Below are positions 1-7,912 of a stretch of 64,000 nt of DNA, piece by piece. Within the stretch, counting starts at the first letter, position 1. The number at the start of each line of letters is the position of its first letter. This DNA is from Verrucomicrobiia bacterium (GTDB taxonomy: Bacteria > Verrucomicrobiota > Verrucomicrobiia > Verrucomicrobiales > DEV007), in NCBI GenBank assembly GCA_030425385.1, contig JAUIAH010000018.1:1-64000 (forward strand), written 5' to 3'. The position numbers and the translations under genes are program-made. The notes beneath the pieces were generated by a model that was not told where the DNA came from, did not search any database, and was given only the letters and a program-made list of their open reading frames with translations.

Positions 1-100
1 GCACACATCAATAGATAGCCCGAAGAGAAGCCAAAGTTAAGATTGCACGAATGCCGAACGAGGGCATTTTTGACTCGTCATCAGCGAGTTACGCTCCTTC

Positions 101-715
101 ATGCTCCGCTATGGGATGCCTGTGATTGTGAATGATCGTTCCGAGATTCCGAATTCTGAATTTGTCCATGCGGTGGGTGTGGTGGATGGAGCACGCAACA
201 CAAGCCATTTCTACCTGAATGGGAAACGCATACACGAGGGACAAGACCCGCCAGCAGCGACGGTCGCTAATGGAGATCGGGGCCTCTACATTGGTACGAA
301 TCCCTACCTGGAATTGCCGCCCACCGTGGGCACCACGGATTGGGCGGGAGCGATCGATGAATTGAAGGTATGGGATCGGGCCTTGCGTTCGGAGGAAGTG
401 GCGATGCTTTACGCGGAAGGGGCGTCAACAAGCGTGGATCGGGATGGCGATGGCCAGTCGGACGCGCACGAGGAGATCGCGGGGACGGATCCGGTGGATC
501 CTAGCAGTGTGTTTTGGGTGCGCTTGCAGAAAGGTGATGGCCCATGGCGGCTTGCTTGGGAGCGTGTGAATGGGCGACGCTATGTGGTGGAGCGGAGTGG
601 GAGCTTGGAAGGCGGAAGTTGGGAAATCGCAGGTGAAACCGTAGAAGGCGTTTATGAAGTGGAGGCGGGGATTGAGAGTAAGCGGTTCTATCGCGTGCGC
701 GTGATGATCAAATAA
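101..715 (+). pseudogene. C-terminal fragment of a LamG/TSP3 surface protein
   Basis: This reads as the last part of a LamG (concanavalin-like) domain, one calcium-binding DRDGDGQSDAHE-type repeat, and the C-terminal module that ends large verrucomicrobial secreted proteins (motifs YVVERSGSLEGGSWEIAGET and FYRVRV). It is nearly identical, at DNA level too, to the 3' end of the large gene at 1772-5293. No signal peptide or N-terminal LamG strands are present. In this frame a TGA lies at 71-73, and bases 1-100 show no similarity to the paralogue, so the gene appears 5'-truncated, or it begins in a different frame before the window. It may be a duplication remnant or a recombination donor for the intact copy. 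An expressed 204-residue secreted protein is unlikely without an export signal. Confidence 0.6.
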
Positions 716-873
716 AGCAACTACCAACAATAGGATAAATTGATATAGAAGACGCGATTACGAACAAATCATTGGAGATCATGAAATCTCCGACGGCGTC
801 CTCCGCTGTACCGCTTTCTCAGTCAATCGGCTGTGAATACGAAACACAAACCATAACCTATAATGCACCAGTC

Positions 874-1269
874 ATGAAAAACGGAATTAACCGAACAGCA
901 AAAGTTGTCGCAGCACTATGTTTAACCATATTCATAGTGAACGCATGGAGCTCCTACAATAGCGTTAATCGCTGGAGAGGGCCTACTAATTCAGGAAATC
1001 TGTTTCATCGCTCATATCACACAAGTACCGCTTGGGTCGAGAGTTATGATTATTCGGAATGTAATCCAAGTTCTCCCGATACTAGGTCTACATTCTCCCA
1101 TACGAATAGTGGATATTGGTTCTATACAGGCACAGATACGTGCGGAGGAGGAGTTGAGCCCGACGTGGACTACGAAGTGAAAGACCACGACTCGGATGAT
1201 GAGTTTGGCGACACTTCAAATTTTCATAATGGACAAATCGATGATGATTCTACGAATAAGTGGGATTGA
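874..1269 (+). CDS. Small secreted protein, unrecognised family (copy 1)
   Basis: A 131-residue protein of a family I do not recognise. I chose ATG 874 because the residues after it form a normal signal peptide (basic MKNGINRTAK, then a hydrophobic stretch to about residue 25), while the in-frame extension back to 772 looks non-coding. The mature part is rich in Trp, Tyr, His and Ser. It carries two cysteines in conserved blocks (SECNPSSPDTR and DTCGGGVEP), which could pair as a disulfide. It ends in a strongly acidic tail (KDHDSDDEFG, then GQIDDDSTNKWD) that could bind calcium. The next gene (1361-1768) is a paralogue and the large LamG/TSP3 gene follows it. The stretch is more AT-rich than the rest of the window, which suggests recent acquisition. 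Function unknown. Confidence 0.7.
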   Translation: MKNGINRTAKVVAALCLTIFIVNAWSSYNSVNRWRGPTNSGNLFHRSYHTSTAWVESYDYSECNPSSPDTRSTFSHTNSGYWFYTGTDTCGGGVEPDVDYEVKDHDSDDEFGDTSNFHNGQIDDDSTNKWD

Positions 1270-1292
1270 TCTTCGATTGATTAAATCATGAT

Positions 1293-1327
1293 ATTAATGT
1301 CTGAGGCGTGCCGCCTCAGACATTAAT
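1293..1327. terminator. Perfect 16-bp inverted repeat between the two small secreted genes
   Basis: Left arm 1293-1308 (ATTAATGTCTGAGGCG) pairs perfectly with right arm 1312-1327 around a three-base loop. The stem is very stable and sits 23 bases after the stop of the first small gene. No T-run follows, so an intrinsic terminator is only one reading. An RNA-processing or mRNA-stabilising hairpin between co-transcribed genes is equally possible. Confidence 0.45.
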
Positions 1328-1360
1328 CCTAAATCGAACTCACATAATAACAAATCAAAT

Positions 1361-1768
1361 ATGAACGCTGCAATAATCAAGAGATTGGCTCTGAAATTTA
1401 CCCTGGCTACGCTAGGATCCTTGTTTATTCCGAACGCGCTGAGCGCCTATCATCAAATAAATTGGTGGCGAGGTGTAGCGAACTCAGGAGTCCAATTTCA
1501 CAAAGCCTATCACTCCGATTCTGTCGCCTGGTGTCGCGCTTATCATTCTTCAGAATGTGAACCAAATTCACCAGACACGAGGGCATCATTCTATCATCAG
1601 CAAGGAGAAACCTATTGGTACAATTTCAAGTGGGGAACGTGCGCTGGCGGTGTAGAGCCGAATGTGGTTGGTGAGGTTAAAGATCACGATTCTGACGATG
1701 AAATAGGGCACACACATTGGGGGAATCCGGGAAAAATAGATGACGATTCAACCAATATATGGGATTGA
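1361..1768 (+). CDS. Small secreted protein, unrecognised family (copy 2)
   Basis: A 135-residue paralogue of the protein at 874-1269. It has a signal peptide (basic start, hydrophobic core, SAYHQ cleavage region near residue 29), a W-W-R-G block, the cysteine blocks SECEPNSPDTR and TCAGGVEP, and the same acidic C-terminus (KDHDSDDEIG, then GKIDDDSTNIWD). The tail is the best conserved part of the pair, so it is probably functional, perhaps as a calcium-binding or protein-docking segment. The stop codon lies three bases before the ATG of the LamG/TSP3 gene, so the two are very likely translated from one mRNA and may act together at the cell surface. I know of no named domain that fits. Confidence 0.75.
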   Translation: MNAAIIKRLALKFTLATLGSLFIPNALSAYHQINWWRGVANSGVQFHKAYHSDSVAWCRAYHSSECEPNSPDTRASFYHQQGETYWYNFKWGTCAGGVEPNVVGEVKDHDSDDEIGHTHWGNPGKIDDDSTNIWD

Positions 1769-1771
1769 ATC

Positions 1772-4700
1772 ATGAGGTGTACTATCGTTGGATTGGTTGT
1801 CTACTTTGGTTGTCAACTCCTCCTCTTTGCTCAACTACAGGCGTTTAAAAGTGATATCACGAAGTATGGGGATTATTACTATTTTAGACTCCAGTATGGA
1901 GGAGCAGATGATCACCAATTGCATGTCCTCTATGGATATGATACTGATGAGCTCGTAAAGAGATCGGCGAATCTAGACGCTGGTCATTGGCAGGATAGAC
2001 TTGTGCGGTTGGATCTTGACGAATCTCTTGAGGAAATATTGTTTTATCGGTTCGTGCTTGAAGATGCTAACGGCGAGACGGTTTACCGCTCTCCGCTAGG
2101 TCAGGCTACTCTGGGACAGCCGGAGTTGTTCGACCAGCTCATTGCCTATTGGGACTTCGACGACTCGACCGCAGACTTCTTTAGCGCCCACCATGGCGTT
2201 TTTCGAGGGAAGTCATTGGTCCCCGAGTTTGTAGACTCGCCCGTTGATCGAGGGATTAGCTTCGATGGCGTGGATCAACACGTGGCTTTGGTTGATGGAA
2301 TCGTGGGGGGGAGAGCTTTCAATTCTCAGGATATTTCCTTCAGCTTATGGTTGAAACCTGAAGCGTCGAATGGAGCCATCCTGTACAAATCGAACTTGAA
2401 TAGTTGGGTGCTAGAATATTTGGCCGATACAAGGATGATCCGGTTTGGGTCGCCACAGCGTTGTGCGGGGGATTGTCTTGTCGAAGCCCCTCTTGGTGCG
2501 AGTTCCATTGATGGGTGGTATCATATGGTGGTGTCGACTTCGTTTCGAAACGGAAGGGCAAGAATCTATGTCAATGGTATGTTGAAAGCAGAAGGGAACA
2601 CCCCTAACCAAGATCAGCAATCAGCACCCTTGGGAATCGCTGGACGTCCGGGCGGCCCCTATGGAACATTTCACGGGGCGATGGATGACTTAGCCGTCTG
2701 GCAACGAGAACTGAGCATCGAGGAGGTAGATGGCCTGTGGAACGGAGGTACTCCTCAGCCTCTGTCAGCTTTCATGGAAGATTCCGATAACGATGATATT
2801 CCAGATCTATGGGAAAAATGGCATTTTGACCGAGGAGTGGGCGATTCCATCAAGGACAGTGGGTTTCCGCAGCACGATCCTGATGCTGATAGGCTGACTG
2901 ATCTTGAAGAGTATCAGGCGGGAACGGATCCGCTACAGTGGGATACGGATGGGGATGGGATTGGCGATGGGGATGAAGTGAAGAAAGAGGTAACCAATCC
3001 TGTTGTGCCTGATACCGATTCGGATGGTATTGAGGATGGGGTGGAACTCATTTTGGATTTGAATCCATTGCGGAGGGACTCCGATGGAGATGGGTATGTG
3101 GATGGCGATGAGATTGATTTATTAGGAACGGTGGAGGCACCTCAGAATCCCTTGATCACGCCCAAAATGCAACTCGACCTTCAAGGGTATTGGCCTTTTG
3201 ATAGTGATTTGAATAATGTGGTGATAGATGATCTAGTGGAATCAAGAGGAGCGCCAGTAGGATACTCTGAGGATGCGATAGCTGGCGCTGCCTTATCGCT
3301 CAATGGAAGCAATTACGTGGCGATTCCAGGAGAAGGCTCGGAAGAGTATGCCTTTGAGGATAGTAGTTTCAGTCTTTCTGTGTGGTTTCGCTCTACAATT
3401 GTACGGCAGCCTTCCTGGGTGGCAGCGATTGTCTCGACGAATACGGATCTTGGGCAATGGCATTTCTTTGAGACGGAAGGCGCAGGAGATCCTGGTTATG
3501 GATTCCATATTCCTAATCGGAACGAGTCACTGTTGAAGGCGGAATCTAGCCTCGACTTGCGATGGCACCATTTCGTGGTCCTTTATGATCGTGATGCCTA
3601 CTATCAGGGGGAGCCACAATATGTAAGGGCTTTCATAGACGGTAGTGAGCGCTATTTTACCTCTGACGCGAGAGCCAGTATCCGCACCTCGTGTCAAGGA
3701 TGCCCGCCAGGCGTCGAGGGGCCTCCACTTAATATTGCCAAAGAACTGCGAATCGGTGAACTTACGATCACGTCGAATAGCCTGAACACCCGTTGGATTG
3801 GCGCCTTTGATGACTTGGCGATTTGGGGCCGTGCCCTTACGGAAACAGAGATTTCCCTCATTTATGAAGCTGGGAGTGCGGGTCGCCCATTGGGTGACTT
3901 GCTTTCCCCGGATTCGGATGGGGATGGGATGAGCGATTGGTGGGAAACCCTCCATGGGTTGAATACCGATGAGGATGATGCCGCCTTGGACGGGGATCGC
4001 GATGGCTTGAGCAATTTGCGGGAGTTTCAACTCGGCACCTCTCCCCATGAGAACGATTCGGATGGCGATGGTTTGGCAGATGGGGTGGAGACAGCGAACC
4101 GTGTTTTTGTGGATTCCATGAATACCGGAACGAGTCCTCGCGAGAGGGATAGTGATGGGGATGGCTTGGTAGATGGTGAGGAAGTGCAAGGGGACCTTCC
4201 AAGTGATCCCAATGCGGCGGATACAGATCATGATGAGGTTTCGGACGTGGTGGAGGTGCTGCATGGCAGTGATCCAAGGGAGGCTCTTTCGTTTCCTCAA
4301 CTAAGGGATGGTTTGGTGGTGGACATGCCATTTGATGGTGATTTGGAGGAGCGCGCGTCTTCGTCCGTCATCACCACTCATGGGATCATGGAAGCGGTGT
4401 TTGAGCCAGGGGTGCGAGGGCAAGCGCTCGTTCTCAACGGCGATGGTCAGTATGTGACACTCGATGATTGGAAATTGGAGGATCTTCGAAGTGGCTATGC
4501 GGTGTCGTTGTGGTTTCGCCCGGACACGCACCCGAAAGAAGAGCTTCATCGGACGGCGAATCCAACCTATTGGCTGGAACCGAATCTGATCGTGTATGGA
4601 AATTGGCGGCTGTTGCAGTTGCGCACGGCTCGACGTGACGAGACCTGGAGGATAGGGACCACCTGGAGGGCTCAGCAGGGCATTCTGGAAGAAAGCACGA

Positions 4701-5293
4701 TTGTTCCCCAGACGGCGGCAAGCGCCTTCACGCATGTGGTGGGAATGGTGGATGGGGCGACGCGGACGAGCCGGTTTTTTATTAATGGCAGGGAACTGCG
4801 GGCGGGCCAAGAGCGCTATACGACGATCACTCCAGATGGCAAGGGGTTGACGATTGGCACCGATCCTTATCAAGCGTTTCCAGGAAGCACTGACTGGGCG
4901 GGGGCGATCGATGAATTGAAGGTATGGGATCGGGCGTTGCGCGCGGAGGAAGTGGCGATGCTATACGCGGAAGGTGTGCCGGAGATGGACCGGGATGGTG
5001 ATGGCCAGTCAGATGCGCACGAGCAAGTGGCGGGGACGGATCCAGAGGATCCTAGCAGTGTGTTTCGGGTGCGCCTGCAGCAAGGTGATGGTCCATGGCG
5101 GCTGGTGTGGGAGCGTGTGGATGGGCGGCGTTATGTGGTGGAGCGAAGTGGGAGCTTGGAAGGCGGAAGTTGGGAAATCGCAGGTGAAACCGCGGAGGGC
5201 TTTTTTGAAGTGGGAGACGCCTTTGAGGGGAGGCGATTTTATCGCGTACGTGCGGTGTCCCCTGAGGGAGAAGGGATCGCGGTGCCTCGATAG
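1772..5293 (+). CDS. Large secreted protein with three LamG domains and thrombospondin type 3 repeats
   Basis: A 1173-residue exported protein. A signal peptide (hydrophobic GLVVYFGCQLLLFAQ) is followed by three LamG/concanavalin-like domains at about residues 123-325, 467-700 and 847-1068, recognisable from blocks such as WDFDDS, SFSLSVWFR, WHHFVVLYD and GAIDELKVWDRAL. Calcium-binding thrombospondin type 3 repeats (DTDGDGIGDGDE, DSDGDGLADGVE) fill about 338-448 and 713-835, with one more near 1075. The protein ends in the module RRYVVERSGSLEGGSW...FYRVRAV, common at the ends of verrucomicrobial secreted proteins. LamG domains usually bind glycans or proteins, so a surface adhesin or matrix component is likely; I see no catalytic residues. 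It starts three bases after the small paralogue and resembles the fragment at 101-715. Confidence 0.85.
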   Translation: MRCTIVGLVVYFGCQLLLFAQLQAFKSDITKYGDYYYFRLQYGGADDHQLHVLYGYDTDELVKRSANLDAGHWQDRLVRLDLDESLEEILFYRFVLEDANGETVYRSPLGQATLGQPELFDQLIAYWDFDDSTADFFSAHHGVFRGKSLVPEFVDSPVDRGISFDGVDQHVALVDGIVGGRAFNSQDISFSLWLKPEASNGAILYKSNLNSWVLEYLADTRMIRFGSPQRCAGDCLVEAPLGASSIDGWYHMVVSTSFRNGRARIYVNGMLKAEGNTPNQDQQSAPLGIAGRPGGPYGTFHGAMDDLAVWQRELSIEEVDGLWNGGTPQPLSAFMEDSDNDDIPDLWEKWHFDRGVGDSIKDSGFPQHDPDADRLTDLEEYQAGTDPLQWDTDGDGIGDGDEVKKEVTNPVVPDTDSDGIEDGVELILDLNPLRRDSDGDGYVDGDEIDLLGTVEAPQNPLITPKMQLDLQGYWPFDSDLNNVVIDDLVESRGAPVGYSEDAIAGAALSLNGSNYVAIPGEGSEEYAFEDSSFSLSVWFRSTIVRQPSWVAAIVSTNTDLGQWHFFETEGAGDPGYGFHIPNRNESLLKAESSLDLRWHHFVVLYDRDAYYQGEPQYVRAFIDGSERYFTSDARASIRTSCQGCPPGVEGPPLNIAKELRIGELTITSNSLNTRWIGAFDDLAIWGRALTETEISLIYEAGSAGRPLGDLLSPDSDGDGMSDWWETLHGLNTDEDDAALDGDRDGLSNLREFQLGTSPHENDSDGDGLADGVETANRVFVDSMNTGTSPRERDSDGDGLVDGEEVQGDLPSDPNAADTDHDEVSDVVEVLHGSDPREALSFPQLRDGLVVDMPFDGDLEERASSSVITTHGIMEAVFEPGVRGQALVLNGDGQYVTLDDWKLEDLRSGYAVSLWFRPDTHPKEELHRTANPTYWLEPNLIVYGNWRLLQLRTARRDETWRIGTTWRAQQGILEESTIVPQTAASAFTHVVGMVDGATRTSRFFINGRELRAGQERYTTITPDGKGLTIGTDPYQAFPGSTDWAGAIDELKVWDRALRAEEVAMLYAEGVPEMDRDGDGQSDAHEQVAGTDPEDPSSVFRVRLQQGDGPWRLVWERVDGRRYVVERSGSLEGGSWEIAGETAEGFFEVGDAFEGRRFYRVRAVSPEGEGIAVPR

Positions 5294-5340
5294 TGCGGTT
5301 GCGAATAGCCTAACAAGCTGAAGCTCAGGGGAGGAATCAC

Positions 5341-6240
5341 TTACGGGAACGTGGGCGCGCTTTCTGCGGCCTCCGCGAGGGCGGTCGCTGGCGGCGGTGA
5401 GATGAGGCGTTCGATCGGGACGGCTTGCTCGGCGGTGGCCAAGATGGACGCCTTTTGTTCCTTTTGGGCTTGGGCGAGAAGTTCTTGTCGAATGCGAGGA
5501 GCGGCTTGCTCGAAGGGCACCTTGCTGAAGGGGCGGAGAGCGACGACGCGGATGGCCCAGGCGGCGTCTCCGCTCACGATGATCTCATTGAGAAGGCCGG
5601 GATTGGTTGGTGTCAGGGCTTGTGCGATGACCTCCGGTGGGAGGAAGAGATGGGCCTGTCCCTCCGTGACCCAACCGCAGTCCCCTCCTTGATAACGGGT
5701 GTCTTGGTGATCCGATGCCTGCACGGCGAGTGGGCCGAATCCGCGTGCGTTCGGAGTCGATTCCTGATAGTTTGCGAGCGCTTCTGCGAGGATGGCGCGT
5801 GCTTGGCTGCCGTCGTCACCGCTTGGGATGGTCTGGCGCAAGATGGCTAGATGCGCTTGCTTGGGCCGTGCGTAACGAGCATCGCTTTCCCAAATTCGAC
5901 GTATCTGAGATTCCTCAATGGTAGGTGTTTGTGAGAGGTTGGCTTCGAGGTATCGGCTGGAAAGGAGTCTTCGAATGGCGGCTTGGATCTCGGGCTGTCG
6001 GTCGAATCCCTCTTGAACGGCGCGTTGTGCGAGGGATTCCTCTTGAATGAGACGGTTAAATGCTAGAGAGCGATCCGAGAGGCCTGTGTGCTGGTAGTGG
6101 TCCAAATCCGTTTCGGTGAGCCAGCGATCGCCCACTTTGGCCACGGCATTGGCAGGCCTTTGGATGATCGGCGCATCGTCCTTGTGGCAATTGCTCAACA
6201 GGGCGACGGCGAGAAGGGGTAGGAAAGGGAGACGATTCAT
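5341..6240 (-). CDS. Parvulin-type peptidyl-prolyl isomerase, likely lipoprotein
   Basis: A 299-residue exported protein resembling SurA/PrsA-like foldases. It has a short signal peptide ending in LLSNC, which would serve as a somewhat atypical lipobox with Cys18 as lipid site. A helical chaperone region (about 35-125, with AFNRLIQEESLAQRAVQEGF) is followed by a PpiC/parvulin-like part (about 125-260) that includes GFGPLAVQASD, GGDCGWVTEGQ, LPPEVIAQAL and WAIRVVALRPFSKVPFEQ. Such proteins catalyse proline isomerisation and assist folding of exported proteins. Its ATG overlaps the TGA of the PEP-CTERM gene (ATGA), making it the last gene of a five-gene operon whose other products are all secreted. 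It may therefore help fold those neighbours. Family assignment is fairly sure; catalytic activity is not shown. Confidence 0.75.
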   Translation of the reverse strand: MNRLPFLPLLAVALLSNCHKDDAPIIQRPANAVAKVGDRWLTETDLDHYQHTGLSDRSLAFNRLIQEESLAQRAVQEGFDRQPEIQAAIRRLLSSRYLEANLSQTPTIEESQIRRIWESDARYARPKQAHLAILRQTIPSGDDGSQARAILAEALANYQESTPNARGFGPLAVQASDHQDTRYQGGDCGWVTEGQAHLFLPPEVIAQALTPTNPGLLNEIIVSGDAAWAIRVVALRPFSKVPFEQAAPRIRQELLAQAQKEQKASILATAEQAVPIERLISPPPATALAEAAESAPTFP

Positions 6241-6932
6241 GAGTGGAGGCGGCGAGATCGACGACGATTGAGTAGGGTGCTAGCCATGACGAGCATCATG
6301 AGGACAGCGGCTTGCGGTTCGGGAACGGCAGAGAGGCTAGCACTAAAGCTGTAGGGAGTTTCCATCACCGGGGACCAGGTTTGGCCTGCTGTGTTGCCGT
6401 TTGCGGTGAAGGCGCCCACGGTCCAGCCTTGTGCTTCTGAGAAAGGTCCATTTGCCGTGGTGTAACTCCATCGGTAGAGCCCTGCGTCATGCGGAGCCTG
6501 ATCGGGATCGGGCTGTGTGGCACCGATGACGAGCCAATACGTGGCGTCCGGTTGGAGGATGACGTCCTTGGTCGCTGCTGTTGGTTGCAGGGATAGAGTG
6601 CTGGGGGTGCTATCGGAAGCATTGATGGGCGCGACGTTGGTTTCGATCAGGGTGTTAGAGAGATCGGGTCGTCCTGCCAGGCTTCCGGTGATGCCGACGA
6701 AGAGGTGATTGTTAGGCACGATCGTGGCGATGCGCACGCTGAGTTCTTTGAGTGTCATCGGTGTGGCGTCACTCGCGGCGACGATCGAGGACGCAAGCCA
6801 CTGATTGTATGAGACGGCGATGCCATCATCAGAAAAGGGTGCTCCCAGGGTGCTCAGGTGAAGAAGCCCAGCTGAGGCGCTGGGCAGCGGCATGCTCAAG
6901 ATGAGAGCGATGAGAGCGCGGCGTAGACTCAT
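6237..6932 (-). CDS. PEP-CTERM anchored protein with choice-of-anchor-R-like domain
   Basis: A 231-residue exported protein. ATG 6932 was chosen because it begins a clean signal peptide (MSLRRALIALILSMPLPSASA) and overlaps the upstream stop as ATGA. The mature domain (SSIVAASDATPMTLKELSV, ATYWLVIGATQ, GLYRWSYT, GQTWSPVMETPYSFSASL) follows the pattern of choice-of-anchor R proteins. The C-terminus is a textbook PEP-CTERM signal: VPEP, a hydrophobic helix (VLMMLVMASTLL), then NRRRSRR. Proteins of this class are processed by exosortase and are usually tied to exopolysaccharide or the outer surface. The neighbouring gene at 6929-7912 is a paralogue without that anchor. No exosortase gene is visible in the window. 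Confidence 0.8.
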   Translation of the reverse strand: MSLRRALIALILSMPLPSASAGLLHLSTLGAPFSDDGIAVSYNQWLASSIVAASDATPMTLKELSVRIATIVPNNHLFVGITGSLAGRPDLSNTLIETNVAPINASDSTPSTLSLQPTAATKDVILQPDATYWLVIGATQPDPDQAPHDAGLYRWSYTTANGPFSEAQGWTVGAFTANGNTAGQTWSPVMETPYSFSASLSAVPEPQAAVLMMLVMASTLLNRRRSRRLHS

Positions 6933-7912
6933 GGGCGTGATACCGCGATGCGGAGAAAGTGCGGCGTGGGGAGTTGCGGAACCCAGAGGTGGACGCGCTC
7001 CTGCTCCAATCCTAACAAACTGATGGTCGTCTCCATGTCTTCTGGCGGGATCGATTGCCATTCATCGAGATCCGTCGAGAACTGGGGCGTCCAGATCAGT
7101 TCGGGGGCATGACTCCAGCGCACATAGGTGAGGCCGACCACGCCATCATCACGGCGAACGGCCGCGGGCAAGTGCTCCGCAGCGCCGGCAAAGCCGAATT
7201 CTGCGAGGGCAGTGAGGCCATTGTGATCGTCGTCTGAGGCAAGATACGCGGAGGTTTCAACAGGGCCGCCGGGATGCTGGGCTCGCCAGCGACTGAGCGT
7301 CATGGGAGTGACCGGTCGGCTGGCTTCGATCGCAAATGTGTAAGGCGTGCTAGTGTCAGGTGTCCAATCCGTGCCGAAAGTGCCGGCCGATGCCGTCTGG
7401 GACCCGAAGCTCCACGCATCCGCTCGCCCCTCATCGGCCTCCTGCGTTTGGGAAAAGTGCCAGCGATAGAGCCCCGAAGGGAGTGGTGAAGTAGGATCGG
7501 TGGCGGTGACTCCAAGAACGATCCAGTAGGAGGCACCGGGAGGCAGACGTGGAGTGGGCGAGGCTTGCGCAGCGAAGGTGGCGTGTCCGTTGGCGGCGAA
7601 TGTTGGCGGGCCAAAGGCAACTAACGTTTGGCTCAAGTCCGGACGGAAGGCGGTGTTTGCCACGATGGCGAGTTGCAAGTTTGGATTGGTGACGAGGGCT
7701 TCCAATGACAAGGTGGCTGTTTCAATGGTCCAGCTGGGCGCGTCACTGGCAATGGTGATGGAGGAGGCTTGCCACGCATTGGTGGAGACAGGCGCTCCCG
7801 CAGGGGCCTGTGCTTGCCCAAGATTGCTCAGTACACGAGCGGCCCAGCCTGCCTCCGGAAGGCAAAGGGTCAGGATGAAGCAGAGAGCAAGGCTATGGTT
7901 GCGTGCGAACAT
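6929..7912 (-). CDS. Secreted choice-of-anchor-R-like protein with C-terminal TSP3/FYRV-type module
   Basis: A 327-residue exported protein starting at ATG 7912, where a signal peptide begins (MFARNHSLALCFILTLCLPEAGWA). Further upstream in-frame sequence lies inside the preceding gene and is not expected to be translated. The domain at about 30-190 is a paralogue of the PEP-CTERM protein downstream (WQASSITIASDAPSWTIETA, SYWIVLGVTATDP, GLYRWHFSQ, YTFAIEA). After it come an SDDDHNGLTALAEFGF segment, a single calcium-binding-type repeat, and a C-terminal beta module (LIWTPQFSTDLDEWQSIP, PHFLRIAVSRP). It has no PEP-CTERM signal. The start overlaps the upstream gene by 20 bases, consistent with translational coupling. 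Role unknown; probably a surface or matrix protein. Confidence 0.75.
   Translation of the reverse strand: MFARNHSLALCFILTLCLPEAGWAARVLSNLGQAQAPAGAPVSTNAWQASSITIASDAPSWTIETATLSLEALVTNPNLQLAIVANTAFRPDLSQTLVAFGPPTFAANGHATFAAQASPTPRLPPGASYWIVLGVTATDPTSPLPSGLYRWHFSQTQEADEGRADAWSFGSQTASAGTFGTDWTPDTSTPYTFAIEASRPVTPMTLSRWRAQHPGGPVETSAYLASDDDHNGLTALAEFGFAGAAEHLPAAVRRDDGVVGLTYVRWSHAPELIWTPQFSTDLDEWQSIPPEDMETTISLLGLEQERVHLWVPQLPTPHFLRIAVSRP

Noticed and set aside
772-873. N-terminal extension of the first small secreted protein
   Set aside because: Signal peptide starts at ATG 874; the region contains a small hairpin (774-791) and no conserved residues.
3527-4300. 257-residue frame antisense to the LamG/TSP3 gene
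   Set aside because: Low-complexity antisense reading of the repeated DSDGDG blocks.
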